DNA from: Bacteroidia bacterium
GTDB lineage: Bacteria > Bacteroidota > Bacteroidia > Bacteroidales > Rikenellaceae
DNA length: 7,003 nucleotides
Direction of reading: 5' to 3'
Assembly (NCBI GenBank): GCA_025999315.1
Contig: BNXD01000067.1
Span: forward strand, 1-7,003
Both the position numbers and the translations under genes were made by a program. Positions 1 to 6,000 of this stretch are shown piece by piece; positions within the stretch are counted from its first letter, which is position 1; every line of letters begins with the position of its first letter. Under the pieces are notes generated by a model. The model was not told the origin of the DNA. It ran no database searches and worked only from the letters and a program-made list of their open reading frames with translations.

Positions 1-173
1 TGCGCCGAACTCGGGCTTTTAGTCGCTTACGCGCCTAACGCCCTCGAACAGCGGCTCGCTTGGCGCCTGCGGCTCCAACCGCCTCGCTCTCGACGCGCTC
101 CGCTTTACGCCTCCTCGCAACGGCGGCCTTGGCTTCGCGCTTTTTGAACGTTGGGCGCGACGACACTTTCCAA

Positions 174-190
174 TCGCCGCGTAGCGGCGA
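174..190. repeat. Perfect 7-bp inverted repeat with 3-base loop
   Basis: The arms tcgccgc (174-180) and gcggcga (184-190) are exact reverse complements around the loop gta. The stem is almost all G:C and would be very stable as RNA or single-stranded DNA. No T-run follows, so it is not a typical intrinsic terminator on the plus strand. Confidence 0.6.
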
Positions 191-227
191 AGCATCCCCC
201 GGCATTGAGCCGAGGCGTTAAGCGAGC

Positions 228-327
228 GGAGAAAATTGAGCGCCCGGCGACGCCACTTGTTTGACGACGTTAGGCCCCGCATGGGGACTAAAAGGAGGAG
301 GTTTGGCGTCGTAGCTCAATTTTCTCC
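228..327. repeat. Long interrupted inverted repeat (14 + 8 bp arms)
   Basis: The outer arm ggagaaaattgagc (228-241) is an exact reverse complement of 314-327. The inner arm cgacgcca (248-255) is an exact reverse complement of 304-311. The two blocks are separated by 6 bases on the left and 2 on the right, so together they form one 22-bp interrupted stem. It closes over about 48 bases that contain a further small hairpin (270-291: ttag/ctaa and cccc/gggg around gcat). The arrangement suggests a folded element rather than chance. Its function is unknown. Confidence 0.65.
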
Positions 328-434
328 AGGCGAGTAGCCGGAAGTTGTTGGCTCGCAAAAAGACGCTCGCCTTACTCCTTCGCGCCTCGGCCATTACCGA
401 GCGAGCTCGGATGGCGCTCGGCTTGGCGTCGTTT

Positions 435-459
435 GGTTACTTTTTATAAAAAAGTAACC
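435..459. repeat. Perfect 11-bp inverted repeat, ggttacttttt type
   Basis: The arm ggttacttttt (435-445) is an exact reverse complement of aaaaagtaacc (449-459), leaving a 3-base loop. From memory, and unchecked, GGTTAC/GTAACC palindromes with T/A tracts are common in intergenic DNA of Bacteroidales. The inner T-run and A-run make it symmetric, so it could act as a bidirectional terminator-like hairpin or as part of the surrounding repeat. Confidence 0.65.
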
Positions 460-536
460 GCCCCGCGCGCAGCGGTTTCAAAAGACCGTAGACAACGGAC
501 AAACTTAAGGTCAAAGTAAGAACGCTGCCTGTTTTT

Positions 537-610
537 CGACTCCCCGCCAGCCCCTAACGGCAAAGCCGCTGCCGGGCGAGGGAGTCGGCAGTTTTGACAG
601 GCAAAACTGC
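537..610. repeat. Two adjacent stem-loops upstream of the ACT-domain gene
   Basis: The first stem pairs cgactccc (537-544) with gggagtcg (580-587). It is extended by cgc/gcg across one bulged base and has a nested cggc/gccg hairpin at 558-568. The second stem starts on the next base: gcagttttg (588-596) pairs with caaaactgc (602-610) around the loop acagg. An alternative pairing exists, because tgcctgt (526-532) is complementary to acaggca (597-603), so two mutually exclusive folds are possible. The region ends 85 bases before the ATG at 695. It could be a terminator for something upstream, a leader structure, or the right end of the repeat element. Confidence 0.5.
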
Positions 611-694
611 AAGATGGAGCTAAGAAACAGTTTAAAATTTATTCATCGATAACGACTCTTTTGAATGTATTAACAGCACTAAAGGGTAAAGACT

Positions 695-1099
695 ATGAAC
701 ATAGTAAAACAGCTTTCCGTTTTTCTGGAGAACAAGACGGGGCGCATCAACGAGTTGGCCCGCATATTGGGCGAGAACGGCATCAACATGACCGCTTTCA
801 GCACATCGGACAATCCCGAGTTCGGCATCATGCGCATGATCGTCTCGGACGCGGAGCGTGCGGCTGAGCTGTTGCGCGCCAGCGGTTTCGGGGTCAACAT
901 TTCCGACGTGCTGCATGTCTATGTGCCCAACACCAGCGGTGCGTTGAGCAGAGTGCTCGAGGCGCTGGCGAGCCACAATATCTTTATCGAGTACATGTAC
1001 GCCTTCTCGGACGGCGACGAGGCCAGTGTGGTGATCCGCACGGGCGACCTCGGCCGCAGCATCGAGATACTCAAAGAGAGCTTCCCTTCGGAATGTTGA
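695..1099 (+). CDS. Tandem ACT-domain protein (BT0572-like)
   Basis: A 134-residue soluble protein with two ACT domains in a row, at residues about 4-66 (from KQLSVFLENKTGR) and 71-130 (from HVYVPNTSGAL). ACT domains are small folds that bind amino acids or other small ligands and usually regulate an enzyme. No catalytic domain is attached here. The sequence closely resembles, from memory, the Bacteroides thetaiotaomicron protein BT0572, whose structure is known but whose role is not; relatives are sometimes labelled acetolactate synthase small subunit without proof. ATG 695 follows an aaaggg stretch (681-686) at plausible spacing, and the N terminus matches the family. It is first in a tight cluster with dCMP deaminase and GTP cyclohydrolase I, 15 bases before the next gene. 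No convincing promoter was found just upstream. The family is confident; the ligand and partner are unknown. Confidence 0.88.
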   Translation: MNIVKQLSVFLENKTGRINELARILGENGINMTAFSTSDNPEFGIMRMIVSDAERAAELLRASGFGVNISDVLHVYVPNTSGALSRVLEALASHNIFIEYMYAFSDGDEASVVIRTGDLGRSIEILKESFPSEC

Positions 1100-1114
1100 C
1101 CGATCGCGCCGATC

Positions 1115-1561
1115 ATGGGTTATAACGAAGAGAAACAGCGGCAGTTGGACATCCGCTACATGAAGATGGCCCGGATATGGGCCGAGAACTCCTATTGCGT
1201 GCGCCGCAAGGTGGGGGCGTTGCTGGTCAAGGACAAGATGATCATCTCGGACGGCTACAACGGCACACCGGCCGGTTTCGAGAACATCTGCGAGGACGAA
1301 CAGGGCGCGACCAAGCCCTACGTGCTTCACGCCGAGGCCAATGCGATCACCAAAGTTGCCCGAAGCGCCAACAGCAGCCTCGGGGCGACGCTCTACATCA
1401 CTGCCAGCCCGTGCATCGAGTGCTCAAAACTGATCATTCAGGCGGGGATCAAACGGGTGGTCTACTGCGACTCGTACCACAGCGACGACGGCCTGCGACT
1501 GCTCTCCCGCGTAGGCATCGAACTGGTGCAGATCGACGACAACGCCTGCTGCCAAACGTAG
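1115..1561 (+). CDS. dCMP deaminase (cytidine/deoxycytidylate deaminase family)
   Basis: 148 residues, a normal length for bacterial dCMP deaminases of the ComEB type. The zinc-dependent deaminase signature is complete: HAEAN at 72-76 supplies one zinc ligand (His72) and the proton-shuttling Glu74, and PCIECSK at 99-105 supplies Cys100 and Cys103. The upstream GYNGTPAGF segment (48-56) is typical of the dCMP branch rather than of free-base or cytidine deaminases. The expected reaction is dCMP to dUMP plus ammonia in the cytosol, feeding thymidylate synthase. The gene lies 15 bases after the ACT-domain gene and 15 bases before GTP cyclohydrolase I, so the three are probably co-transcribed. Its dUMP product and the folate made from its neighbour's product meet at thymidylate synthesis. 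A related deaminase with other substrates cannot be fully excluded. Confidence 0.92.
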   Translation: MGYNEEKQRQLDIRYMKMARIWAENSYCVRRKVGALLVKDKMIISDGYNGTPAGFENICEDEQGATKPYVLHAEANAITKVARSANSSLGATLYITASPCIECSKLIIQAGIKRVVYCDSYHSDDGLRLLSRVGIELVQIDDNACCQT

Positions 1562-1576
1562 AAACTCTGCAAAGAC

Positions 1577-2182
1577 ATGGACGAGATATATCACATGGAG
1601 GAGCATTTCGAGCCGGAGGCGCTCGAGAGCCTCAAAGAGAGCTACCGCAAGATCATCGAGGCCCTTGGCGAGGATGTTTCGCGCGAGGGGCTGCTCAAGA
1701 CCCCCGAGCGGGTGGCCAAGGCGATGGCCTTTATGACCCATGGCTACAGCGTCGACCCGCGGGAGATCATCCTCTCGGCCAAGTTTCAGGAGGACTACAA
1801 ACACATGGTGCTGGTCAAGGACATAGACCTCTATTCGCTGTGCGAGCATCACCTGCTGCCTTTCTACGGCAAGGCGCACGTGGCCTATATTCCCAACCGC
1901 TATATCACCGGGTTGTCGAAGATCGCCCGGGTGGTGGACAGTTTCGCGCGCCGACTGCAGGTGCAGGAGCGGCTGACGGTCCAGATACGCGACTGTATCC
2001 AGGAGGCGCTCGACCCGCTGGGGGTTGCGGTGGTGATCGAGGCCAGCCATATGTGTATGCAGATCAGGGGGGTCCAACGCCTCAACTCGACAACCACCAC
2101 CTCGGCCTTCACCGGGGTCTTCCTCTCCCAGAGCAAAACCCGCGAAGAGTTCATCCACCTGATAGGATCACATCTCAAGTAG
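1577..2182 (+). CDS. folE: GTP cyclohydrolase I (type I, FolE)
   Basis: 201 residues, the usual length for FolE. It converts GTP to 7,8-dihydroneopterin triphosphate, the first step of folate and pterin synthesis, in the cytosol; the family forms toroidal decamers. Visible hallmarks are EGLLKTPER at 37-45, the zinc and active-site segment LCEHHLLPF at 88-96 (Cys89, His91, His92), GLSKIAR at 112-118, RLQVQERLT at 126-134, and [12 protein letters not shown] at 155-166 (His158 and Cys160, the third zinc ligand). Zinc ligands Cys89, His92 and Cys160 are intact, so this is an active-type enzyme. ATG 1577 is taken as the start; ATG 1595 (Met7) is possible and would cost only six residues. No strong ribosome site is seen, as is usual in Bacteroidota. 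It is the last gene of the plus-strand cluster and converges with the flavin reductase-like gene. Confidence 0.96.
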   Translation: MDEIYHMEEHFEPEALESLKESYRKIIEALGEDVSREGLLKTPERVAKAMAFMTHGYSVDPREIILSAKFQEDYKHMVLVKDIDLYSLCEHHLLPFYGKAHVAYIPNRYITGLSKIARVVDSFARRLQVQERLTVQIRDCIQEALDPLGVAVVIEASHMCMQIRGVQRLNSTTTTSAFTGVFLSQSKTREEFIHLIGSHLK

Positions 2183-2199
2183 GGCCTGTTAACAAGCCC
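2182..2199. terminator. Weak hairpin between convergent genes
   Basis: Only 20 bases separate the stop codons of the converging genes. This gap contains gggc (2182-2185) complementary to gccc (2196-2199), and the palindrome tgttaaca (2187-2194) lies between them. A short imperfect stem could form in transcripts from either side. There is no T-tract, so a terminator role is only a guess from position. Confidence 0.25.
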
Positions 2200-2202
2200 C
2201 GG

Positions 2203-2703
2203 CTACCGCACCCAAACGCCGGTGATCTCGCCGACGAAAAACCGGTGAAGGTCCCGCTCGGGATAGATCGCCCCCACGATACTGCTGTCGATGAAATTGC
2301 TCTCCGCCAGAGAATCGGCGTAGAGCTTGCGACACTCGATCACCATCGAGGCCTCATTGAACGTTACGCTGCCGCCCTCGGTGGCGCAGGGCGTCAGGTG
2401 CGCATCGCGAACCTTGTCGCCGTCGCGTCCCGACCGCGAGCCGCAGATGTTCAGCGCGGCACGGTAGCGCTCGTCGAAAAACGACAGGGTGAACAGCGAG
2501 TTGCGCTCGACAAAACCGAGCGTATGACGCTGCGGCCTGATGAAGACGATGGCTACATGGCGGTTCCAAAGTTCGCCCATCGCGCCCCAGCTGGCGGTCA
2601 TGGTGTTGAAGTTATGCTCATCCCCGGCCGTGATGAGCATCCACTGACGGGAGATCATCTCTATGATGTTGCCGTCGATCTGCAAAGGAGAAATCTTTTT
2701 CAT
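2203..2703 (-). CDS. Flavin reductase-like FMN-binding protein
   Basis: A 166-residue soluble protein of the flavin reductase / DIM6-NTAB family, a split-barrel fold that binds FMN or FAD. The diagnostic segment is FNTMTASWGAMG at 32-43 followed by AIVFIRPQRHT at 51-61, which form the flavin phosphate and ring pocket. Further conserved pieces are FTLSFFDERYRAAL (71-84) and the C-terminal GEITGVW (158-164). Family members reduce flavin with NAD(P)H or use bound FMN on small substrates; the substrate here is unknown. The gene lies 62 bases downstream of the kinase on the same strand, so it may be read from the kinase promoter or from its own start. No clear TAnnTTTG box was found in that gap, and there is no Shine-Dalgarno-like site before the ATG. 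It overlaps no neighbour and appears intact. Confidence 0.85.
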   Translation of the reverse strand: MKKISPLQIDGNIIEMISRQWMLITAGDEHNFNTMTASWGAMGELWNRHVAIVFIRPQRHTLGFVERNSLFTLSFFDERYRAALNICGSRSGRDGDKVRDAHLTPCATEGGSVTFNEASMVIECRKLYADSLAESNFIDSSIVGAIYPERDLHRFFVGEITGVWVR

Positions 2704-2765
2704 TTTCGTTGAGATTTTATGGGCTTTCCCGATCCCTCAGGGCGTGCCGACAAGCCTCGAAAAAG

Positions 2766-4055
2766 TCAATACCTGAACGAGCTGCCGCCGATAAATTCGC
2801 GAAGGATCGAGGTGGGGGGTATCTCTTCGGGAGCGGTGGGGGTGAAGTTGTCGATGAACTTGAGCAGTCGCACGGCTTCGCCGTATTCGGGCACGTTGTT
2901 GGGGACGTCGTGCAGCAGCGGCTCGGCAAAGTTGCGCAGGATCGAGATCTCGTAGAAGAGCGACGAGTTGAACATCACATCGGCGTTTTCCTGGTAGGGG
3001 AAGACATATTTGTCCTCGCCGCGGCGAACGCTCTCCCAGCGTTTGAGGGTCTCCTGGGCGTTCTGGCCGCGAGTGTGGTGGTCGCGCACCAGACGTCGCA
3101 GCAGGCGGTTGTCGGTGGTGGCGATGCGCGACAGGTTGTCGAGCGATATGGAGGTGAGGGCCGAAGCGTATATCTTGAACTTGTATTTGTCGTCGATGCT
3201 GGCCGTCAGTTTGGGGTTCAGGCCGTGAATCCCTTCGACGATCACGATGCCGCGGGCCTCGAGGCGGGTAGATTTCGGACTGAAGGTGCGTTTGCCGGTG
3301 ATGAAGTCATAACGCGGCAGGTTGATGGTCTGGCCGTCGAGCAGCGCCTGAAGGTCTTCGTTGAATTTGGCCACGTCGATGGCGTCGAGGCGTTCGTAGT
3401 CATACTCGCCGCTCTCGTCGCGGGGAGTGTGATCGCGGTCGACGAAGTAGTTGTCTAGCGAAACGATCACCGGCGTGAGGCCCAGCACTTTGAGCTGGAT
3501 CGACAGGCGTTTGGCGAAGGTGGTCTTGCCGCTCGACGAGGGGCCCGAGATGAAGACCAGCTTGACGTCGCGGTCGCGGTTGGCCGAGGAGATGGTGTCG
3601 CCTATGATGGCGAGTTTCTTCTCGTGGAACGCCTCGGCGACCTTGATCAGCTCGCTCGCCTCGCCTTCGAGGATCTTGGCGTTGAGCGAGCCGATGTTCG
3701 ACACTCCCATCACGCTGACCCACTCCTTGTACTCCTTGAATATGTCGAACATCTTGTCCTGGGCCACCATACGCTCCAGCTCGTCGGGCTTGCTGCGCTT
3801 GGGGATGGCCAGGTAGAGGCCGTTGTAGTATTTGCGGATGTCATAGAGGCAGAGCACGCCGGTGGAGAGGGCCAGCGCGCCGTAGAAGTTGCCGTAGATG
3901 TCGGCCAGCGAGTAGATCGTCTCGTAGAGACGCGGCCGGGTGTGCAGCAGGTCGAGCTTGTCTGAGTAGCCCATGCGGGTGTAGAGCTCCTCGACCTCGG
4001 TGGTGAACAGACGCTGGTTGACGATGGGGATGTTCTGCTCCACCAGTTCGTCCAT
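2766..4055 (-). CDS. Nucleoside (uridine-type) kinase, main part after frameshift
   Basis: 429 residues from the ATG at 4055, forming the larger part of a split gene. The C-terminal half is a phosphoribulokinase/uridine kinase-type P-loop kinase. It has Walker A GPSSSGKTT at 171-179, LDNYFVDRDHTPRDE at 200-214 (substrate side, as in uridine kinase), a Walker B-like strand VIVEGIHGLN at 271-280, and an Arg-rich lid region with RLLRRLVRDHHTRG at 317-330. The family phosphorylates nucleosides such as uridine with a nucleoside triphosphate in the cytosol. Residues 1 to about 60 continue a ThrRS-like second additional domain whose beginning is encoded upstream in another frame (to 4437). Joining the two parts by dropping one A from the A7 run gives about 556 residues, close to the family's usual size of about 550. 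As drawn, the protein would start inside a domain, so ATG 4055 is unlikely to be the original start. The kinase core itself is intact. Confidence 0.85.
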   Translation of the reverse strand: MDELVEQNIPIVNQRLFTTEVEELYTRMGYSDKLDLLHTRPRLYETIYSLADIYGNFYGALALSTGVLCLYDIRKYYNGLYLAIPKRSKPDELERMVAQDKMFDIFKEYKEWVSVMGVSNIGSLNAKILEGEASELIKVAEAFHEKKLAIIGDTISSANRDRDVKLVFISGPSSSGKTTFAKRLSIQLKVLGLTPVIVSLDNYFVDRDHTPRDESGEYDYERLDAIDVAKFNEDLQALLDGQTINLPRYDFITGKRTFSPKSTRLEARGIVIVEGIHGLNPKLTASIDDKYKFKIYASALTSISLDNLSRIATTDNRLLRRLVRDHHTRGQNAQETLKRWESVRRGEDKYVFPYQENADVMFNSSLFYEISILRNFAEPLLHDVPNNVPEYGEAVRLLKFIDNFTPTAPEEIPPTSILREFIGGSSFRY

Positions 4056-4437
4056 GCGTTTTTTTGATCGCCTCGACCTGCTCCTGGGTCGCCTTTTCGA
4101 TGCCCTCGATCTCGCAGTAAAAGCCCTTGGAGACGGAGTGTTTGATGGTCAGACGCTTGCCCGGAAAGACATCGTGCACCGCCTTGTCCAGCGTAAAGAA
4201 AAGGGTGCGCTGGTAGACGCGGATACCCTCGAAGTGGGTTACGTCGATAAATCGCACCGACACGGGATCGAAGATGCGATAGGTCAGCTCGCGGATGCGG
4301 TTGTTGACATAGGCGGCAATGAACGGATAGGGGTTCTGCAGCGAGATGATCCCCGCCACATCCTTCAGCGTGCTGCCCATGTTGACGAACAGCTCGCTGC
4401 GGTTGTTCTCGCAATATATTTTGACGACCTCTGCCAT
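3841..4437 (-). CDS. N-terminal part of the nucleoside kinase (TGS and ThrRS-like domain), frame broken
   Basis: This frame opens at ATG 4437; the TTG at 4443, two codons earlier, is a less likely start. Residues 1 to about 60 look like a TGS domain. They are followed by a segment like the second additional domain of threonyl-tRNA synthetase, with HSVSKGFYCEIEG at 100-112, comparable to the GFYYD motif of ThrRS. The frame is sensible through residue 126 (VEAIKK), then enters the A7 run at 4059-4065. After it the frame reads nonsense (THGRTGGAEH onward) until the stop at 3841-3843. The real continuation, RMDELVEQ, sits in the frame shifted by one base, so this is the front of the same gene as the kinase at 2766-4055. 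The single difference in a homopolymer suggests a sequencing or assembly error, a recent mutation, or transcript slippage. In the minus-strand leader, a TACCTTTG promoter box lies 26 bases before the ATG. Confidence 0.75.
   Translation of the reverse strand: MAEVVKIYCENNRSELFVNMGSTLKDVAGIISLQNPYPFIAAYVNNRIRELTYRIFDPVSVRFIDVTHFEGIRVYQRTLFFTLDKAVHDVFPGKRLTIKHSVSKGFYCEIEGIEKATQEQVEAIKKTHGRTGGAEHPHRQPASVHHRGRGALHPHGLLRQARPAAHPAASLRDDLLAGRHLRQLLRRAGPLHRRALPL
4059..4065 (-). other. Seven-A run at the kinase frameshift point
   Basis: The coding strand reads gcg atc followed by seven A residues, then cgc atg. With seven, the upstream frame goes off into nonsense. With six, it reads Ala-Ile-Lys-Lys-Arg-Met and continues into the kinase. 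This pinpoints the break to one extra base in the run. Confidence 0.85.
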
Positions 4438-4462
4438 GACCAAAAAGTATTATAAGGTTCTG

Positions 4463-4470
4463 CAAAGGTA
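4463..4470 (-). promoter_or_regulatory. Probable -7 box of the kinase promoter
   Basis: On the minus strand the sequence is TACCTTTG, an exact match to the Bacteroidota -7 consensus TAnnTTTG. It lies 26 bases before the kinase ATG at 4437, leaving a leader of roughly 20 bases. No good TTTG -33 element is found at 17-19 bases upstream; only a weak TGTAG lies near 4488-4493, where it overlaps the divergent promoter's box. Confidence 0.6.
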
Positions 4471-4490
4471 CAAATATTGTGCAATTTTTC

Positions 4491-4498
4491 TACATTTG
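4491..4498 (+). promoter_or_regulatory. Probable -7 box of the 5'-nucleotidase promoter
   Basis: TACATTTG is an exact match to the Bacteroidota -7 consensus TAnnTTTG. It lies 45 bases before the ATG at 4543, predicting a leader of about 38 bases. No clear TTTG lies 17-19 bases upstream. The -33 region of this promoter would overlap the opposing kinase promoter box at 4463-4470. Confidence 0.55.
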
Positions 4499-4542
4499 CA
4501 GATCATGAGGCCCGGTTCAGGGCCCGACAATATTTACAGATT

Positions 4543-5994
4543 ATGAAAAAGCTGTTTTACGGGGTGTCGATCCTCGCGGCCGCGGCGATGCTCGCCTGCT
4601 GCGCCGGGGGCAAAGAGCGCAGGATCACGATCATATCGACCAACGATACTCACGCCTCGATCGACATGTTTGCGCGTTTGGCCACGCTGGTCGATAGCCT
4701 CAGGCGCGGCGGACAGGATGTGCTGCTGGTCCATGCCGGCGACTGGTCGACGGGCAATCCATATGCCGATCTCTATCCGCGCAACGACTATCCCAACATC
4801 GCGCTGATGGATTCGCTGGGCTATGACCTGGCCACGCTGGGCAACCACGAATTCGACCACGGGACCGATACCCTTGCCGCGCGTCTGGCCGAGGCGACGT
4901 TCGAGGTCGTAGTGGCCAACATGCAGAGCAACGGTTCGCTGCCCGATCTGCCTTCGTACCGTCTGATCGACGTCTCGGGGTTGCGCATCGGCGTTCTGGG
5001 GCTGATAACGGTTACTCCCAGCGGCTATCCCGACGGGTTTGTCTACAATTTCGGCCGGACGACCTTCTCGGACCCCATCGAAACGGCCCGCAAATACGCC
5101 TTCCTGCGCGACAGTTGCGATCTGGTGATCGCGCTGACCCATATCGGCTATGAGCAGGATTCGCTGCTTGCCTCGGCCGCGCCGTGGATCGACTTGGTCA
5201 TCGGCGGCCACTCGCACACCACTCTGCCCGAGGGCCGGTGGACGGGCGGCGATCTTCAGACGGGGGGCGGCGCCTTCATCACACAGACCGGCTCGAAGCT
5301 TCAGTATGCCGGGGTAACGACCCTCGCGGTCGACGAGCAGGGCAGGGTGGTCGACATGACCAACATGCTGGTCGACCTGGCGACGCTGCCCCCCACGCCC
5401 CGCATCGCGGCGATGGTCGAGCGTTTCAAGTCGGAGGGCGAGTTCGGTCGGCAGATCGGCCTGGCAGATAGTTGTTTCGACAGGCCGGCCCTGTGCAATC
5501 TCTTCGCCGATGCGCTGCGCGAGGGCGCCGGGGCCGACATCGCGCTGGTCAACGGCGGCGGGGTGCGACTCGAGCGGCTCGACAGCGGACGGATAACCCG
5601 CGGCGATCTCTTTTCGCTCGAGCCGTTCCGCAACCGCGCCTGTCTGGTCGAGTTGACACGCGACGAGATCGACGGATTGATCCGGGAAAAGTTCAACTCC
5701 GTCGGCAAGGAGTCGCACACGATCGACCTCTGGCCTTCGGGTATGCGTTACACCCTAACGGTCGATGATGCCGGAGAGATGGCGGGCATCGAGATGAGCA
5801 TCGACAACCCTTCGCGCCGGGGACGCTACCGGGTCGCCATGTCGGACTATGTCTACGGCAGCTATCGCTTCACCCACCGCAGCCACGGCGTCGACACCGG
5901 CCGTCCGCTCACCTCGCTGCTGGTCGAATACGTAGAGAAACACTCGCCCCTGAACCCTGACTCCGAAACAAGGGCGACGGTGCGGGGAAGATAA
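4543..5994 (+). CDS. 5'-nucleotidase / UDP-sugar hydrolase-type metallophosphatase, lipoprotein
   Basis: 483 residues with both domains of the UshA/CD73-type family. Residues 1-20 form a lipoprotein-like signal peptide (KK, hydrophobic core, then MLACC), with Cys19 or Cys20 as the likely lipidated residue. No acidic surface-export tag follows, so a periplasm-facing anchor is likely. The N-terminal two-metal phosphoesterase domain shows STNDTHA (32-38), HAGDWSTGN (64-72), GNHEFDHG (100-107), LTHIG (198-202) and IGGHSHT (220-226). The C-terminal nucleotide-binding domain shows NGGGVR (337-342) and FSLEPFRN (357-364). All metal ligands appear present. The expected activity is hydrolysis of nucleoside 5'-phosphates, and perhaps UDP-sugars, outside the cytoplasm to supply nucleosides and phosphate. 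ATG 4543 is chosen because it starts the signal peptide and lies downstream of the promoter box; an upstream TTG in frame at 4477 would spoil the signal. It is divergent from the kinase and 6 bases before the methyltransferase gene. Confidence 0.93.
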   Translation: MKKLFYGVSILAAAAMLACCAGGKERRITIISTNDTHASIDMFARLATLVDSLRRGGQDVLLVHAGDWSTGNPYADLYPRNDYPNIALMDSLGYDLATLGNHEFDHGTDTLAARLAEATFEVVVANMQSNGSLPDLPSYRLIDVSGLRIGVLGLITVTPSGYPDGFVYNFGRTTFSDPIETARKYAFLRDSCDLVIALTHIGYEQDSLLASAAPWIDLVIGGHSHTTLPEGRWTGGDLQTGGGAFITQTGSKLQYAGVTTLAVDEQGRVVDMTNMLVDLATLPPTPRIAAMVERFKSEGEFGRQIGLADSCFDRPALCNLFADALREGAGADIALVNGGGVRLERLDSGRITRGDLFSLEPFRNRACLVELTRDEIDGLIREKFNSVGKESHTIDLWPSGMRYTLTVDDAGEMAGIEMSIDNPSRRGRYRVAMSDYVYGSYRFTHRSHGVDTGRPLTSLLVEYVEKHSPLNPDSETRATVRGR

Positions 5995-6000
5995 AGAGCC

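Larger units (their letters stand above)
1..640. repeat. Hairpin-rich, G+C-rich non-coding region, probable intergenic repeat element
   Basis: About 640 bases without a credible gene. The only open frame of note (minus strand, 282 to 19) translates to an Arg/Ala/Ser-rich, low-complexity peptide with no recognisable domain, as expected when structured G+C-rich DNA is read by chance. The stretch carries at least six inverted repeats: 174-190, 228-327 (with 270-291 nested inside), 397-410, 435-459, 537-587 and 588-610. A 10-base word, ttggcgtcgt, occurs at 303-312 and again at 423-432. Base use is patchy, with G+C-rich blocks broken by AT-rich pieces, unlike the even coding sequence from 695 onward. 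I infer a repeated intergenic or structured RNA/DNA element. Copies elsewhere in the genome cannot be seen here, and the left boundary lies outside the window. Confidence 0.5.

Noticed and set aside
19..282. Minus-strand open frame of 87 codons in the left non-coding region
   Set aside because: The peptide is Arg/Ala/Ser-rich without a domain, and the frame spans a stable hairpin and the large inverted repeat. It is best explained as chance reading of G+C-rich structured DNA.
655..663. Possible -7 box for the ACT-domain gene (ctcttttg)
   Set aside because: It has TTTG but lacks the leading TA, and no TTTG lies at the right distance upstream, so it is too weak to call.
1177..2712. Long plus-strand open frame (511 codons) overlapping dCMP deaminase, folE and the flavin reductase-like gene
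   Set aside because: It runs through three well-recognised genes in another frame or on the other strand, is Arg/Gly/Pro-rich and has no domain. It is a high-G+C shadow.
2709..3458. Plus-strand open frame (249 codons) opposite the kinase
   Set aside because: It is antisense to the intact kinase core with its Walker A motif. The translation is Val/Ala-rich with no family resemblance.
4057..4068. Programmed -1 ribosomal frameshift at the A7 run
   Set aside because: To reach the kinase frame, one base must be skipped (+1, or loss of one A). A -1 slip on the A run would enter the wrong frame, and no stimulatory structure was recognised. Sequencing error or transcript slippage fits better.
3710..4465. 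Minus-strand open frame of 251 codons in the third frame across the kinase break
   Set aside because: Its translation is low-complexity (Ser/Arg/Thr runs) and does not join the TGS and kinase parts. It is a shadow of the split gene.
4534..5718. Long minus-strand open frame (394 codons) opposite the 5'-nucleotidase
   Set aside because: The plus-strand frame has all nucleotidase motifs and a signal peptide. The opposite frame has no recognisable domain and reflects codon bias of the real gene.
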